Position numbers and translations under genes: made by a program. 64,000 nt of DNA, taken from NCBI GenBank assembly GCA_003049465.1, contig PYSS01000078.1, positions 124,001 to 188,000 on the forward strand, read 5' to 3'. The notes beneath the pieces are model-generated. The model was given only the letters and a program-made list of their open reading frames with translations, did not search any database and had not been told where the DNA came from. Positions 1-11,596 of the stretch are shown here, piece after piece; position 1 is the first letter of the stretch, and every line of letters begins with the position of its first letter. This DNA is from Magnaporthiopsis rhizophila. Its lineage: Eukaryota; Ascomycota; Sordariomycetes; Magnaporthales; Magnaporthaceae.

Positions 1-978
1 TTAACAATTTCGGAAAGGCTAGCTGCAGGATTATATTTAAAATTTTCGGTTAGGATAGGATCGGGATTTGGAGCCGAAACAAAAAATAGCTTATTTAAAG
101 CCTAAACAGGCTTGGCTTTTTTAAAACAAGATATTAATATACTAACAGTATTAGCACCGGTTTGGGAATTATTTAATTAAGCCGGAAATATTAATATAGC
201 CAAATTTTGCAAAAAACCAGTTTATTTTTTAATTTAACCGTTATAAGTAATAATTTTAAATTTGTTACTGTTTGATAAATTATTAATCGGGCCCAAATTT
301 TAAAAACGATAATTTTTGTGCAATTATATGTAATTCGATAATTCTTTTTTTCACCAGCCATTTTGGTTGCAAAAATAAAAAAAGGGCAAAAAAAGAGAAA
401 AAAAAGGGAAAAAAATTGATAATTAATAAAATAACGATTGATTAATCGGGATCCTAAACAATAAAATGCATATAAATAGGGCACAAAAAAAACAGGTTAT
501 AATTTACCGGTGCAGGTTGACCGGATTACAAACGGGACGAACGAAATACCTTTATATAAGCGCAAACCCTACCCTTAAAATCACAAAAGCAATTATTAAT
601 ATTATTTTTTATTAAAATAATTTGCTAAATAGCCTTCCATTGCGCAAAAATCCGTATTTGCACCACTCCTTTCCTATTATTTTTTGGTTTAATAGTTTAA
701 TATTCCTAAAGCACAGAAATGCCTTTTTAAAGCGCTTATTTTCCTTTTGCTTTAATTACCGGCCTATTAAGGGCGTTTTTTTTTTTTTAAATAAACGTTC
801 CGGATCACCAAATCCGCCTATTTCCTTTGTCAAAAAACCGGATTACCGGATTTGGCATTTTTTTTGTAAAAATCCCTTTGTTAGGGCCTCCGGAAATCCT
901 TACAATCTCCGGGATAAACCTATTATATCGTGGGAATAAAATACCGGGATACCCGCGCACAAAAAAAAATTGCCGGTA
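1..978. repeat. AT-rich degenerate repeat DNA
   Basis: This stretch is very AT-rich, with no reading frame that looks like a protein. Composition and stop density match the neighbouring RIP-degraded transposon remains. I could not assign it to a particular element. The short open frames here have low-complexity, Phe/Lys/Asn-rich translations and no ATG-led coding character. Confidence 0.5.
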
Positions 979-2516
979 TCGGAATAAATATTCTGTGCGC
1001 GTGCAATCCGGAAAAGGAGGACGGAATAAAGAAACCTTTTGGGCCCCTTTGAATCCCGCACAGGCCAATCGGCCTGTGCAGTTAAAACAGCGGATCACCC
1101 TTTGGGCGATCGCCTCCGCGCAGATAAAAAGGCAGTCTTTTGCCCTTTTTTAGGCAAATAAATTCCTTCCTCTTTATGCATAATAATAGAACTTCCCCAA
1201 ATTATATAAATTGTTATTCACCCCTTTTGGAGATTTCCGAGCCAACTGAACAGAAGAAACCCTCTCCTGCCAACAATGCCTTTATTTGGGCCGATAATTT
1301 TGCAAGGAAAATTATAATTTTAAAAATTTTATTTTTATTTTAATAATTTATTATTAAAGGTTTTGCTGCTTCCCTAATCGCCAGATTTTAAGTATTATTT
1401 GTATCGGTTAATAATAAATCCAGTTTTTTTAAACTTTTCAAATTTAACCTGCCAGGGATAATAATTTTGCAATTTATTAAAAACCTGATAAATATTTTCG
1501 AGGCTTTTGTATTTAACCGTCCCATATATATAAAATTCAAACCGTTAAAATTTTCGAAAAAAGCTGGAAAAAAAAATTGCTGTATTATTAGCAATTTTTA
1601 AGCATAAATTTAGTAATTCAAATATTAATTTGATTATTGGAAATAATTTGAAACAAATTTTTTAAAGTATAATCCTTTTGTTAAAAAAGGTTTTTATTAT
1701 AAAAATTTATAAAAGTTTGGGGAAAACCTAATCTTTTAAATAATTTTGTAATATTTTTTAAGGATAAATTTTTTTTAATCGGAATTTTTTATGGAACCAT
1801 TTTTTTATATTTTAAATATTTTATCGGTGGTGCTTATCTGATCGTTAAAACTTTATCGGAATAATCGTAACTATTATTTTAATAAATAAATAAACAAATT
1901 TATTTTGGGGTAATTTTTTGATCCAAAAACCCTCGAAAATTTAAAAACTAATATTTTAATCCATTTCGGGGATTATACAATATCCTTTTCTAAATTTGTG
2001 AGATTTTTTCAATTAGTTTTAACCTAATTGCTGGGCAGCGCGGGCCAAAAAAAAAAAACTTATTTGCTCAGGAAATATGCTATCAAGCAAAGGAAAAACA
2101 TTCCTCTGCTTTTAAATCTTTCACCAACCTTTCCTTAAATTTCAAAAATCCGACAGGTAAATATTTAGCGCTAAATCCTTTGCTTAACCGTTTGTATTAT
2201 CTCTCGATAATACTAATCAGTATTAGCAAAAAAGGGTTTCTTTTATTCAATCGGCTCAAAAATCTCCAAAAAAGGTGAATAATAATCTTTATAATCTGGG
2301 AAAATCCTATTATTATGCATAAACAAAAGGAATCTATCTGCCTAAAAAAAGGCAAAAGATTGCCCTTTTATTTGCGCAAAAGCAATCGCCTAAAGGGCGA
2401 TCCGCCGCTTTAGCCGCACAGGCCGGTTGGCCTGTACGGGATCCAAAAGGGCCCAAAGGATCCCTCCATTCCGTCCTCCTTTTCCGGATTGCACGCGTAT
2501 AGAATGCCTATTCCGA
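979..2516. repeat. Large imperfect inverted repeat, arms about 300 bp
   Basis: The left arm (about 979-1300) and the right arm (about 2215-2516) are reverse complements of each other with scattered transitions. Shared landmarks are the outer block containing GGATTGCACGCG, a run resembling GCCTGTGCGG, a block around GGCGATCGCC, and an inner block around CTCCAAAAAGGTGAATAA. The spacer of about 900 bp is AT-rich with no readable protein. It could be a fold-back or TIR transposon, or two LTRs left in opposite orientation. Part of the right arm (2215-2350) resembles 59345-59450 at the other end of the window. Confidence 0.55.
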
Positions 2517-2519
2517 CAA

Positions 2520-5240
2520 TATAAGGTTTTGCAAAAATTGCAAAATGCAAAACTTTTAGTTAAGCCCAAAAAATATATGTGGCATATATAGGAAATTATT
2601 TTTTTAGGGTATATAATTATACCAGGTTAAATATAAATAAAACCTAAAAAGGTACAAGCTGTAAAAAAATGGCCCAAACCGACCAGTATTAAGGAAGTAT
2701 AAGGTTTTTTGGGCTTTTTAAACTTTTACCAACAGTTTATCCGGGATTTTAGCAAAAAAGTACTTTTATTTACAAATTTTACCAAAAATAATATCCAGTT
2801 TTATTGAAAAATGCAAAAATAAAAAGCTTTTGATTTGCTAAAAAAGTAGTAATATAAAAACCAGTATTAATTTTACCAAACCCAAATAAACCTTTTAAAA
2901 TTAAAATTAATGCGTTGGATTTTGCGATCGGAGCTTAATTTAGCTAATAAAACGATAATAAAAAACTGCATTTTTGCATTTTTCTGTTACATAAGCTTAA
3001 CGGACCAAAATTAAATTATCCAATCCATAATAAAAAATTTGTAGCTATTATTTAAGTATTGGAGGAATAAAAGGTGTATTTGTGCCAAATAAATTATTAA
3101 ATAGTGATTTAAACGGATTACAAAAATCTGGCATATTTTACCCCCTACCAAATACTGAATAAATAATAAATCCGGTGGTGTCACGGTACAATCCCTTATA
3201 TAAGGACCAAATATATCATAGCCTTTGGATATAACAACATTCCCTTTTGCTTTGGTATAATAGGTACTACCTTAGTCTAATTCCGTAACAGTTTGTTATA
3301 TCTAATTTTGGATCGCTCAAGTTCAATTTTCCGCACGGTTACGCATATAGGTTTTTGTTCATAATATGGCATTTGAATGGCACAATATGCACGGAATACC
3401 ATCTATGGCGCTTCTTTTGCTAAGGGGCGGGGGGCAATTGGTTTTAGCGATTTAAAAAGCCGATCAAGGCTTTTCAGGGAAACTTATTAAGCGATTGGAC
3501 CTTATAGCACGTATATTCCAATACACAGGGTGCCAGCGCTTTATTTGCGCAGTGCCAGCGCTAATATTTTACAATGCTAGCATTTTGCTTGTGCAATACT
3601 AACATTATTTGTGCAGCGCTTTTAAAAAGAAAACTTTATACAAAGATTAACCTTAATTATGCATTTGTGCAATTAAGGATAATTGCAGAATAAGGGTGGA
3701 GTATTGTAACAGCATAATCCTTTATATAAGAACCAAATATATTATAACCTTCGGATATGATAATGTTTTTTTTATTTTGGTGTAACGGGTATTACCTTGG
3801 TTTAGTCCCGTGACAGGTAGAGTTAGTTTTTCCAGAAGTATAATTTTTAGGATTAAATATAAAAAAGGATCGGAAATGGACAAACAGATGCCTTAAGTTG
3901 CTAATCAGATTATAAGGACAAAATACTGCCAAAAATGCATATAATTTTAATATAAAAGCCAAATAAGTTTTTGGTTCCAATATAATAAATATTCGCAAAA
4001 ACTACGCTTTAAAAAAAATAAACCCCTGAAAAAATCCAGTAAATTTATAGCCAAATGGCCCATGAATACCAAAGGGTAACCAAAACCTGGAAACAATTAT
4101 AATAATACCACGGGTTTATTGAAACCCGAGCTATAATTCAAAAAGTAATTAAAGATTGCGAAAGCTGCGCTAAAAATAAGGCCAGCCGGTATAAGCCTTA
4201 CGGATTATTTTAATATTTGTTAGCGCCTAGTAAAGCTTGGCAGAAAATTAAGATAAATTTTATAATCAAATTTTATAAATTTAAAAAGCTTTTAACAAGT
4301 ATTCAGTATAATAATATTTTAATAGTGGTAAATAGGTTTATTAAGTATTCTTTGTTTTTATTTTATAAGAAAAGCAGTAATGTTGTAAAATTGGCGTATG
4401 TTTTTATTAAAAATATAATTGCCAAATACAAAATACCCAACAAATTGATTATAGATTGGGACAAATTGTTTATTAGCAAATTTTGAAAGGCTTTAATGGC
4501 TAAATTTGGAGCAAAATATATATTATTAATAATGTATTATCCCGAAACGGATAAATAAATAAAGCGAATAAATCAAATTATAAAATAATATTTATATTAT
4601 TATATTAATTATAAATAAAATAACTGAGTATAATTATTTTTTATGGCCCAATTTGTTTATAATAGTTCGGTATATAAAAATATAAAAGTAACTCCGTTTT
4701 TCGCGAATTATAGGTTTATATTTACAGTATATAAAGAATTGAAAACAGAAAAAAACATTTTAATAGCGGAAATACAGATTATTAAAATAATTAAATTATA
4801 TAAATATTTGCAAGAAAAACTCGAAAAGTTTCGGAAATGCATATCTATCCAAGCAAATAAAAAAAAGCTCGAAGGACCAATTTTTAAAAAAGGGAATAGC
4901 ATTTATTTTTTGCACCGCAATATTAAAACAAAACGGCCAAATAACAAATTGGATTATAAAAAATTCGGACCGTTCAAAATTAAAAAAATAATTTCGATAA
5001 TTAATTACGAATTTTAACTACCACCAATTATAAAAATCCACCCCGTTTTTTATATTTCCCTGTTAAAATTAGCATTATTTGGTTCGGAAAGCATAAAATT
5101 AGTCGAAATCGACGCTAATTAGAAATAGAAAATTGAGGAAATTCTGGATAATAAGGTATATTACCGCAAATAGTGGTATTTGATTAAATGGGCAGAATAG
5201 GGCCATAAATGTAATATATAGAAAAAAAAGATGAATTTTG
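2520..5240 (+). mobile_element. RIP-degraded Ty3/gypsy pol remnant (RT tail to chromodomain)
   Basis: Reading through stops, 2527-2900 encodes the end of a gypsy reverse transcriptase: KLQNAKLLVKP, then WPKPTSIKEV, then GFLGFLNFYQQFIRDFSK. Positions 4080-5017 encode an integrase, with a Cys-x-x-Cys zinc-finger remnant (CESCAKNKA), a core containing IVVNRFIKYS where Asp is usual, DKLFISKF, and a GPF-type C-terminal domain. Positions 5100-5220 keep a chromodomain trace (EEILDNKV, YLIKWAE). The order is that of chromodomain-bearing gypsy elements (chromoviruses). It is inactive, with many stops and AT-biased codons. The 3' LTR is not evident. Confidence 0.85.
4217..5017 (+). pseudogene. Integrase domain remnant of the gypsy element
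   Basis: Two open segments (4217-4486 and 4643-5017), separated by stops, form one degenerate integrase. The first carries the catalytic core, with the usual VVVDR motif changed to IVVNR, consistent with G-to-A mutation of an Asp codon. The second carries the end of the core and the C-terminal domain (KKGNSIYFLHRNIK, LDYKKFGPFKI). The remnant cannot encode an active enzyme. Confidence 0.8.
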
Positions 5241-5559
5241 CAAATTGATAGGAGGTTTTACAAAAATATCGGCAAAAATAACTGTAAAAAAGTTAGCAAA
5301 AAAAAAGTGCGCTAACCGAATTAAAAAGCATGGATTTTTCTGTTTGGTTAACTAAATTATACTGGAAATTAAACCCAGAATCTTTTATTTAAAGGAATAA
5401 ATATGTTATTATTGCATTATACAGTTAAAAAAAATTGTTAAAAACTTTATAATTTATCCGGTTAAAAAAAGCAAACAGGTCGAGGTTTAAATTAACCCCA
5501 AACTTGTTCCAGCCAAATAATAAGGGCAAGTTAGAGGCCGGAAGGTTAAAGGGCGTAAT

Positions 5560-7219
5560 AAAAAACTACTTAGCTGCCTTTTCGGCTTTTTTCCCTTTTT
5601 TTAGGTTATAATTTTGGTTATAATTTTCCTTATAATTTTGCTTTTATTTTTGGGGTTTTTCGCTATTAAGGCCGATACTGCTTAATAATTGCAAATTTAT
5701 TGGTACAGTTTGCCAGGGGTAATTATTAAATTTTACTATTATTATAGCAATCCTGTTCGGTTTTTATTTTTTATGATCCGGGGCCCGTGATTATTGGGTT
5801 TTTTGTTTTCCGATAGTAATTTCCTCCATTAAATTTTCTGCGAAACCTAATTTATCAGGGGATTAAACTCTTTAAATTACGGAAAATCCGGAATTAGGTT
5901 TTTTCCTTTTATATTTATGATATTTAGGGTAACCTTATAGGTTTTTTTTACAATTTTGAATTTAAATCGATCTATTTTTAAATCGATTATTTTACTGTTA
6001 TAAATGATTGGTTTTTTTTACGGTTCCAAAATTATATGGCTGTTATTTTTAATATATTGGTATATAATATTTTGTTACTGTTCTTAATACAATATAATTT
6101 TTATTGGATCCGTAATTAATTATTATTATTAATTATTATTTTTGCCATTTAATTATTTTCCTGATATAAAATGGGTAATTATCTGTAATTTTTGCTAGGG
6201 TTTTTTTGATTTGTTTTTTTGTCCATACCGGGCTTTTATTCCGGTAGGATATTTTAATTTTTTGGCTTGTACTGGTAGCCGGGGTAAAACTGTCCAGTTT
6301 ATCAATTTTTAGCCTTTTTTTCGATATAATGCTTATATTTTGATTTTTTGCAAATATAATACAGAAATAATCCTGCTATATATATTATAAAATAATAGAA
6401 TACTGGGGCAAATTAGCCCATATAGGCTCGAACCAATTTTTGATTTTACCGTTAAAGCGGATAATAATATAAATTTTTTTTTGGTAATTATTTTGGAAAC
6501 TGTTTTGATAAAACTTAAAATAGCTTTTATATTTTGTAAGAAAGGTTTTAAATTTACCCTTTTTTCTGTTATACTTATTTAAAGTGGGGAATTTGTAAAT
6601 GGGGGTAATTTTGGGCTGTTTTTTAAGTTTTTCGAACTTTTCGATGAGGATTTTTAAGGTTGTGGCAAAATTATTATAATTTTGGTTATTAATGGTAATA
6701 ATTTCGATTTTTTTAGTTACGGTTAATATAATTATTTATTATTTGTACCTTTGGTAAATACTAAATAAGATTAGTTAAAATGTTACAATTACAGGTTTTT
6801 TATTTTTAGGGTAGGATATTTAAAGGCGGTATTAAGCAGTATTAATTTTATAAGGTTATTTTGCATATAATTTGGGGTTCGGTAGGAACATTATTTGTTA
6901 TTATTTGCTTAAGGGGATATTTTGGAGCCAATTTAGGTTAACTGATACCGAAACCTCAGTTAAAATTATTTAATTACCGGGGAGATTTTACCCTTCTTAT
7001 AATCGGGCAACCTTCCCTTATTCCTTTTGGATTTATTATTTTGCCACAGATCCGCAGATCCGTTTTGCATCTGTTGCTTTGTTACAGATTTATAGATCCG
7101 TTTTGGATCTGTTGTTTTGTTATAAATCCACAGATCCATCCTCCCGTGTTTGCGGGGTAGAGGTGCACCATTGGGGCCCTTCCCTGCCATGCTGTCCCGA
7201 CCTTGGCACGGTCGTAACA
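5560..7219 (-). mobile_element. Reverse-oriented, internally deleted gypsy copy with LTR
   Basis: Read on the minus strand, 7219 to 6781 is an LTR starting TGTTACGACC and ending TGTAACA. It is the degenerate counterpart of the LTR at 59591-60087. It contains repeats of a GATCCACAGATCC type at about 7035-7140. Below it, 6560-6700 matches the gag-like part of the right-hand element (around 60170-60290), and 5820-5960 matches the region around 62540-62640. A large internal piece is therefore missing. The copy is AT-rich and RIP-degraded, opposite in orientation to the right-end element. Confidence 0.7.
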
Positions 7220-7281
7220 ATAAGATCAGGATTGGTGCTAGTTCTTTTTAGAAAGGATAAAGAAATATACCTGGAATAAAA

Positions 7282-7431
7282 AGTGGAAAAAATTCTTTGT
7301 GCCAAAAATAATAAAGGCAGGGCCAAAAAAGATGGTTTAAAGCGCCAGGTCCTTATTAAATGGGTAGAATATAATACTGTTATATGGGAGTTTTTGGAAA
7401 AGTTAATAAAAATAAAGGTATTGGATACGTT
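7282..7431 (+). pseudogene. Chromodomain remnant of a further gypsy element
   Basis: One open frame reads VEKILCAKNNKGRAKKDG, then LKRQVLIKWVEYNTVIWE, then FLEKLIKIKVLDTF. This is the C-terminal chromodomain of a gypsy integrase (family pattern: hydrophobic beta strand, YLVKWxGYxxxxWEPxxNL, then a helix). The conserved KW, the aromatic and WE positions are present. It sits just beyond the LTR end of the reverse copy, as if that copy had landed in the 3' part of an older element. Confidence 0.7.
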
Positions 7432-7499
7432 TAAAATGCAATAGGGTAGCGCCAAAACAAATAACGGCCCGGAGGCACCATAAATATATGTGGTACGTA

Positions 7500-9150
7500 A
7501 AAAAAAAGCAGGTAAAAGGAAAAAAAAGCGCGCCGGCTTATAATAAAATTCGATTAACTACCTAATGGCAAGCATGCCGGCCAAAAAAAAAAAAAAAAAA
7601 AAAAGGGAAAACAGGGAAATAGGCAGGGATGGACCGGAACCGAAAAATACCCTATTTTATATAATTAATATTATAAAAATTATTGTAATTAATAAAGCTG
7701 CAGCGGTTGTGCAAAAACGGGGTATCCTTGGGGCATTAATCGGGCAGATATAGGTATGCCTTATCCCGGCGCATAAAAAAATGCAAAAAATTACGCGTAT
7801 CCAAAATATTGCCGGATTTGAAATAATAATGGTCGGAAGCCTGGGCAAAAATAATTAAAATGTTTGCGATTTGCTGCTGGGTTTGTTATATGGATAAATT
7901 AAAAGTGTTATAATACCGGAATACCTTATTATAATAATATTGGGTATATTATTATAATAATTATTTAGCTACCAATATAATAAAATAAAAAAAGGGAATT
8001 TATTTTTATTATAACCAGGATATGGCAAAAAGTGTTAAATTAATTGGCTATTTCGTTAGTACAATTGCCCCGAAACAAAATTAACAGTATAATCCCAAAA
8101 ATAAAAGTAAAATTGGGATCGAAAATAGCAAAACTGTTATTTATGGTAATAAAAGGACCGAGAAAAAAATAACGCGCTTATTGCTAATATATTTCGTTAA
8201 ATTATGCCTGCCAGTATCGGTAAAATTTATAAAATACCTGGATAAATATAGCATTCTTCCGGCCAATACCGAAATTATTATCGGTACCGCGCCTAGCAAA
8301 TATTAAAAAGGTAATAATATGCTTTTTACCAGCTATAATAAGCTTAAATACCTTATTAATGCGATAAAATTAAAGGCTAATAGCATAAAATCTATTGGGA
8401 TGCTTGCATATTATTTTATTTTTATAACAGATATTATACATTACAATCGTGCGGGAAATAATACAATTGCAAATTTTAATTAATTTCTAAACCTATTATT
8501 TATAATCAGCAAAAAATAAAAACCCGAAATAATATTAATCCGATTTATAATTATGCAGCAAACGTATAAAATTAATAAAAATTGCAGTACTGTAATATTT
8601 TTATCGTTAAAATTGCCTTTACCCTCGAGGTTGCTGATTAAGCACCGGGTCTTTTAAAAAAAAATCCTTACCAAAAAATTTTTAAAAAAAAAGCTAAAAA
8701 ATTTCAGCAGTAACGGCCATATTACAATTAAAATTCGAAACACAATAAATTGGATAATTGTAAAAAAAGGGAGCAGCGCTATAAAAAAAAATAGGATAGG
8801 AAAATCGAAAATACAAGCAAAAAAGCAGGCGGAAAGGGAAAGGAAAAAGTTGAAAAAAGAAGCAAATAAAAGGAAAAAAAGGAATAACGTAAAGCTTATC
8901 CGGTAATACAAAAATCCCGCCCAAATTACAAAAGGAAAGCACAAGGGACGATACCAATAATTTATAAGGCAGGAACGGAAAAAAGGGTGACAATTTTACC
9001 AAAAACAAACTAAAGGCAAACTATAAAAGGAAGGATACAGGAATAAACCCGACTAAAGATCCGCAAATAACCAATACAGTTCCCAAAGGAGCACAACAAA
9101 TAAAATTATCACAACCAAGCCCGGCCAGGGAGGGAGGACGCACAGCAAAA
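7500..9150. repeat. AT-rich degenerate transposon DNA, possible DNA-transposase tail
   Basis: No intact gene is visible. Frames around 8330-8470 read through stops as a sequence with IKSIGMLAYYFIF-like character. Positions 8640-8935 give a strongly basic Lys/Arg/Glu-rich coil (KKAGGKGKEKVEKR...). That combination resembles the C-terminal tail of fungal pogo/Fot1-type DDE transposases, but no catalytic motif can be read, so the assignment is tentative. A poly(A) tract lies at 7583-7605. Confidence 0.3.
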
Positions 9151-9160
9151 AAAGGGGCTA

Positions 9161-9660
9161 TGTTACGGATCCGTGCTAAGCACGGATTATGTAACCCAAA
9201 AATGCTCCCTGGGCCAGGACTCCTGTATATAGGGGTTGTTTTGAGCCTTTCAAGGGCAAGCCCCGATTTTACCCTTTTCCTCCTCATTTTGTAAAATAAC
9301 ACCACTTTGGCACCCACCAGACGACGCTTTTGTGGCCTGACCTATCATAACGCTATTAATTTCAACACAGCTTAAAATTAAATAATCCCAAATTATATTC
9401 GGAAACCATCTGGTTTCAAAACCTATCTGGAGACTTTATAAATTAAAATAAGCAATCGAATATTTTTCAACTTGTTTTACGATTAAATGGTTTTTGGAGG
9501 TGACTTAGGACCATTTATAAATCTTACCACCGTAAAGTTTCTCGACATGTTTTAAAACTAAATAATCCTAGGTCACGTTTCCGGACGTGTCTTAGAACTT
9601 CAAACATTTCCAGAAACTTTGGCCATATAGGTAATCTGGAGTTTTCAGTGTAACATGTAT
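9161..9660 (+). repeat. Possible LTR or subtelomere-like repeat at the left island border
   Basis: The segment opens with TGTTACGGATCCGTGC followed by a short palindrome (ATCCGTGCTAAGCACGGAT), a TATATAGG box and a TTTTGTAAAATAACA stretch. This is the layout expected of an LTR start and promoter. From 9345 to 9660 it contains three loosely repeated lines around AAATAATCC and TTTTAAAACT. GC content then rises abruptly at about 9700, marking the end of the RIP-degraded island. Confidence 0.35.
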
Positions 9661-9699
9661 TACTTATATGGGTGGTATCTACCTCCGGCTAGTCTACCT

Positions 9700-10636
9700 C
9701 TCCTTCCTTCGTGAGAGGTCATCGGGGAGTCGGTGCAGGTTAACCATGCCCGGAATGCCGCAGACGCAACAGTGTAAATGCCGCAGACGCAACAGTGTAC
9801 GCTTCCCGTCATTGCGCGTGATGTCGAAGGAGTAGCGGACTCCTATTCGCCCAGCGCTACCATCATGGCGGGGGCTTGCAGCTGCGGGAGGCCCTCCACG
9901 GCACCAAGCAAACACGGCTCGCCATCCGGTCTACCTTCTCAATCCAAGAGCAGCCGCCGGAGCGGCGGGACGAGAAAGCCCAATCTAGCCACGCTCTCTA
10001 GTTTTCGGCACCACCTGGCGCAGCAGGCCCAATGGCACAACGGATGCTTGTCGCCATACCGCCCGCTCAGCCGCCCAAGATTCCCGGGAGGTTGTGAGGT
10101 CCCTCTCCTCCCAGACCGCTGGAGCTTCCCCAGATCCGCCTGCCTAGCAGAGGCGCGTTCGTTGTTGACATCACACTAATAGGCGCAACGGGGTTACTTG
10201 TATCAGGGACGGGGCACGTACGACGACTGCGCGCTGACCAATTGGCCGGGAATGGCCCCGGTCTTGGTGTCGTCGAACATCGCAATAATGCTGAGATTAA
10301 AGTTACGGCTCCCGGCAGGCGTCGGCCGATGGGCTTGTTTTGCTCGCTACCGTGACGAGAGTCGGCAGGCTAGACATGTATATAGATTCATCTGGTAGTC
10401 GCTGGCACGTCTGATAACCCTAGGGAGGCGAGAGTGGGACGGCACTCGCTATAGACGATAAATAAACCTAACTCAACCTAACCTAACCTAGCCGCCCTCC
10501 AATGATTCCCCTTCAATATGGTCTTCGTGAAAGTTGAAATTGCTGTGAAATCCGCCGGGTCCCGTCGATCCGCTTCTGTGTTACAGTCTCCCTGTTCCTC
10601 ATTCCCCCCAATCGTGGTGGAGATCGTCCGGTTCTA
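9700..10636. other. Intergenic, no supported gene; 23-bp direct duplication
   Basis: GC content is normal, but no open frame here shows a recognisable domain, a signal peptide or matching splice sites. A perfect 23-bp tandem duplication (unit starting AATGCCGCAGACGC) lies at 9754-9776 and 9777-9799. A short run of CCTAA-like units lies at about 10461-10490. This is the downstream side of the GTP cyclohydrolase I gene. Confidence 0.5.
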
Positions 10637-11596
10637 TTATCGCCTGTTGACGCCAACAAAGCTCAGGAACTCATTCCTGGTCTTCTCCTTCTCGAAACAG
10701 CCCAGCACGCAGCTAGTGGTAGTTGTCGCCGTCGATTTCTCCACGCCCCGCATCACCATACATAGATGACTCGATTCCATGACCACGGCTACACCCTGTG
10801 GTTGGAGCACTTCCATGATGGCGTTTGCGACCTCCTTGGTCAGTCTCTCCTGGATCTGCAGGCGCCGGCTGAACATCTCGGCGATTCGGGGCAGCTTCGA
10901 AATGCCGATGACGGAGTGGTATGGGATGTAGCCGATGTGCATCTTCCCCGTGAACGGTACCATGTGGTGCTCGCATATGCTGAAGATCTCAATGTCCTTG
11001 ACAACGACCAACTCGTTGTGCCCCTCGTGGAAGATGGCCTCGTTGATAATATCTCGGACGTTCTGCTGATAGCCATTCGTAAAGTACATGATTGCATTGG
11101 CGTATCGTTTCGGGGTATCGAGGAGGCCCGGTCGATCGGGGTTTTCGCCGACGCATTCGAGGATGGTCCGCACCGCACCGCGCATCTTGGCGAGTCGTTC
11201 TGCGCCTTGCTCGGGAGACTCTTCAAGTCTTGCCCGAGTTCCGATGCCTAAACAGGAACAATTTTAAGTCGCTGCCGTGGAGGAGTGGGAAGAGCACAAG
11301 TAAGACGCACTAGGTCGACTCAAACCATCAAAGTCTATCATCGGAGTCGGCGATCTCGTCTCCTTTCCATCTGATTTCAACACCTTCGTGGGCCTCGAGG
11401 ATTTCGGCTCATCCCTCGGGTCTCTGGCAGCCTTGCCCATGCGATGTCGCCGCTTCGTTCGGTCACTAGCGTCGTCCCTACGAGACTCGTCCTTCCTTTT
11501 CGTCGTCTCCCTGCCTAATTCCGAGGCATCACTGTCCTGAGGCTCCCTATCGCTGTTAATCGACGGAGTGGGCGACATTCTGGGTTCTTCGATCAT
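10637..11596 (-). CDS. GTP cyclohydrolase I
   Basis: The enzyme converts GTP to 7,8-dihydroneopterin triphosphate, the first step of folate and pterin synthesis, as a cytosolic homodecamer. The model has exon 1 at 11311-11596 and exon 2 at 10637-11247, with a 63-bp GT-AG intron. It gives 298 residues, with a stop directly upstream of the ATG. Residues 1-85 are a charged, low-complexity leader, followed by the typical fungal IDFDGLSRPS and then the catalytic domain from about residue 110. Zinc ligands by homology are C187 and H190 (in CEHH) and C258 (in SSHLCMVMRG). The substrate motif FTGKMHIGYIP and a GVNRR end are intact. It diverges from the fusion gene at 12364. In fungi this is usually a housekeeping folate gene; a pathway-dedicated second copy is possible but cannot be judged from one window. 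Confidence 0.95.

Noticed and set aside
1000..2500. CRISPR array or other prokaryotic repeat system
   Set aside because: The repeats are inverted, long and imperfect in a eukaryotic, intron-bearing context; there are no short regularly spaced direct repeats.
10461..10495. Interstitial telomere repeat (CCTAACC-like)
   Set aside because: The run is about four degenerate CCTAA units, not the fungal CCCTAA hexamer, and it is too short to be meaningful.
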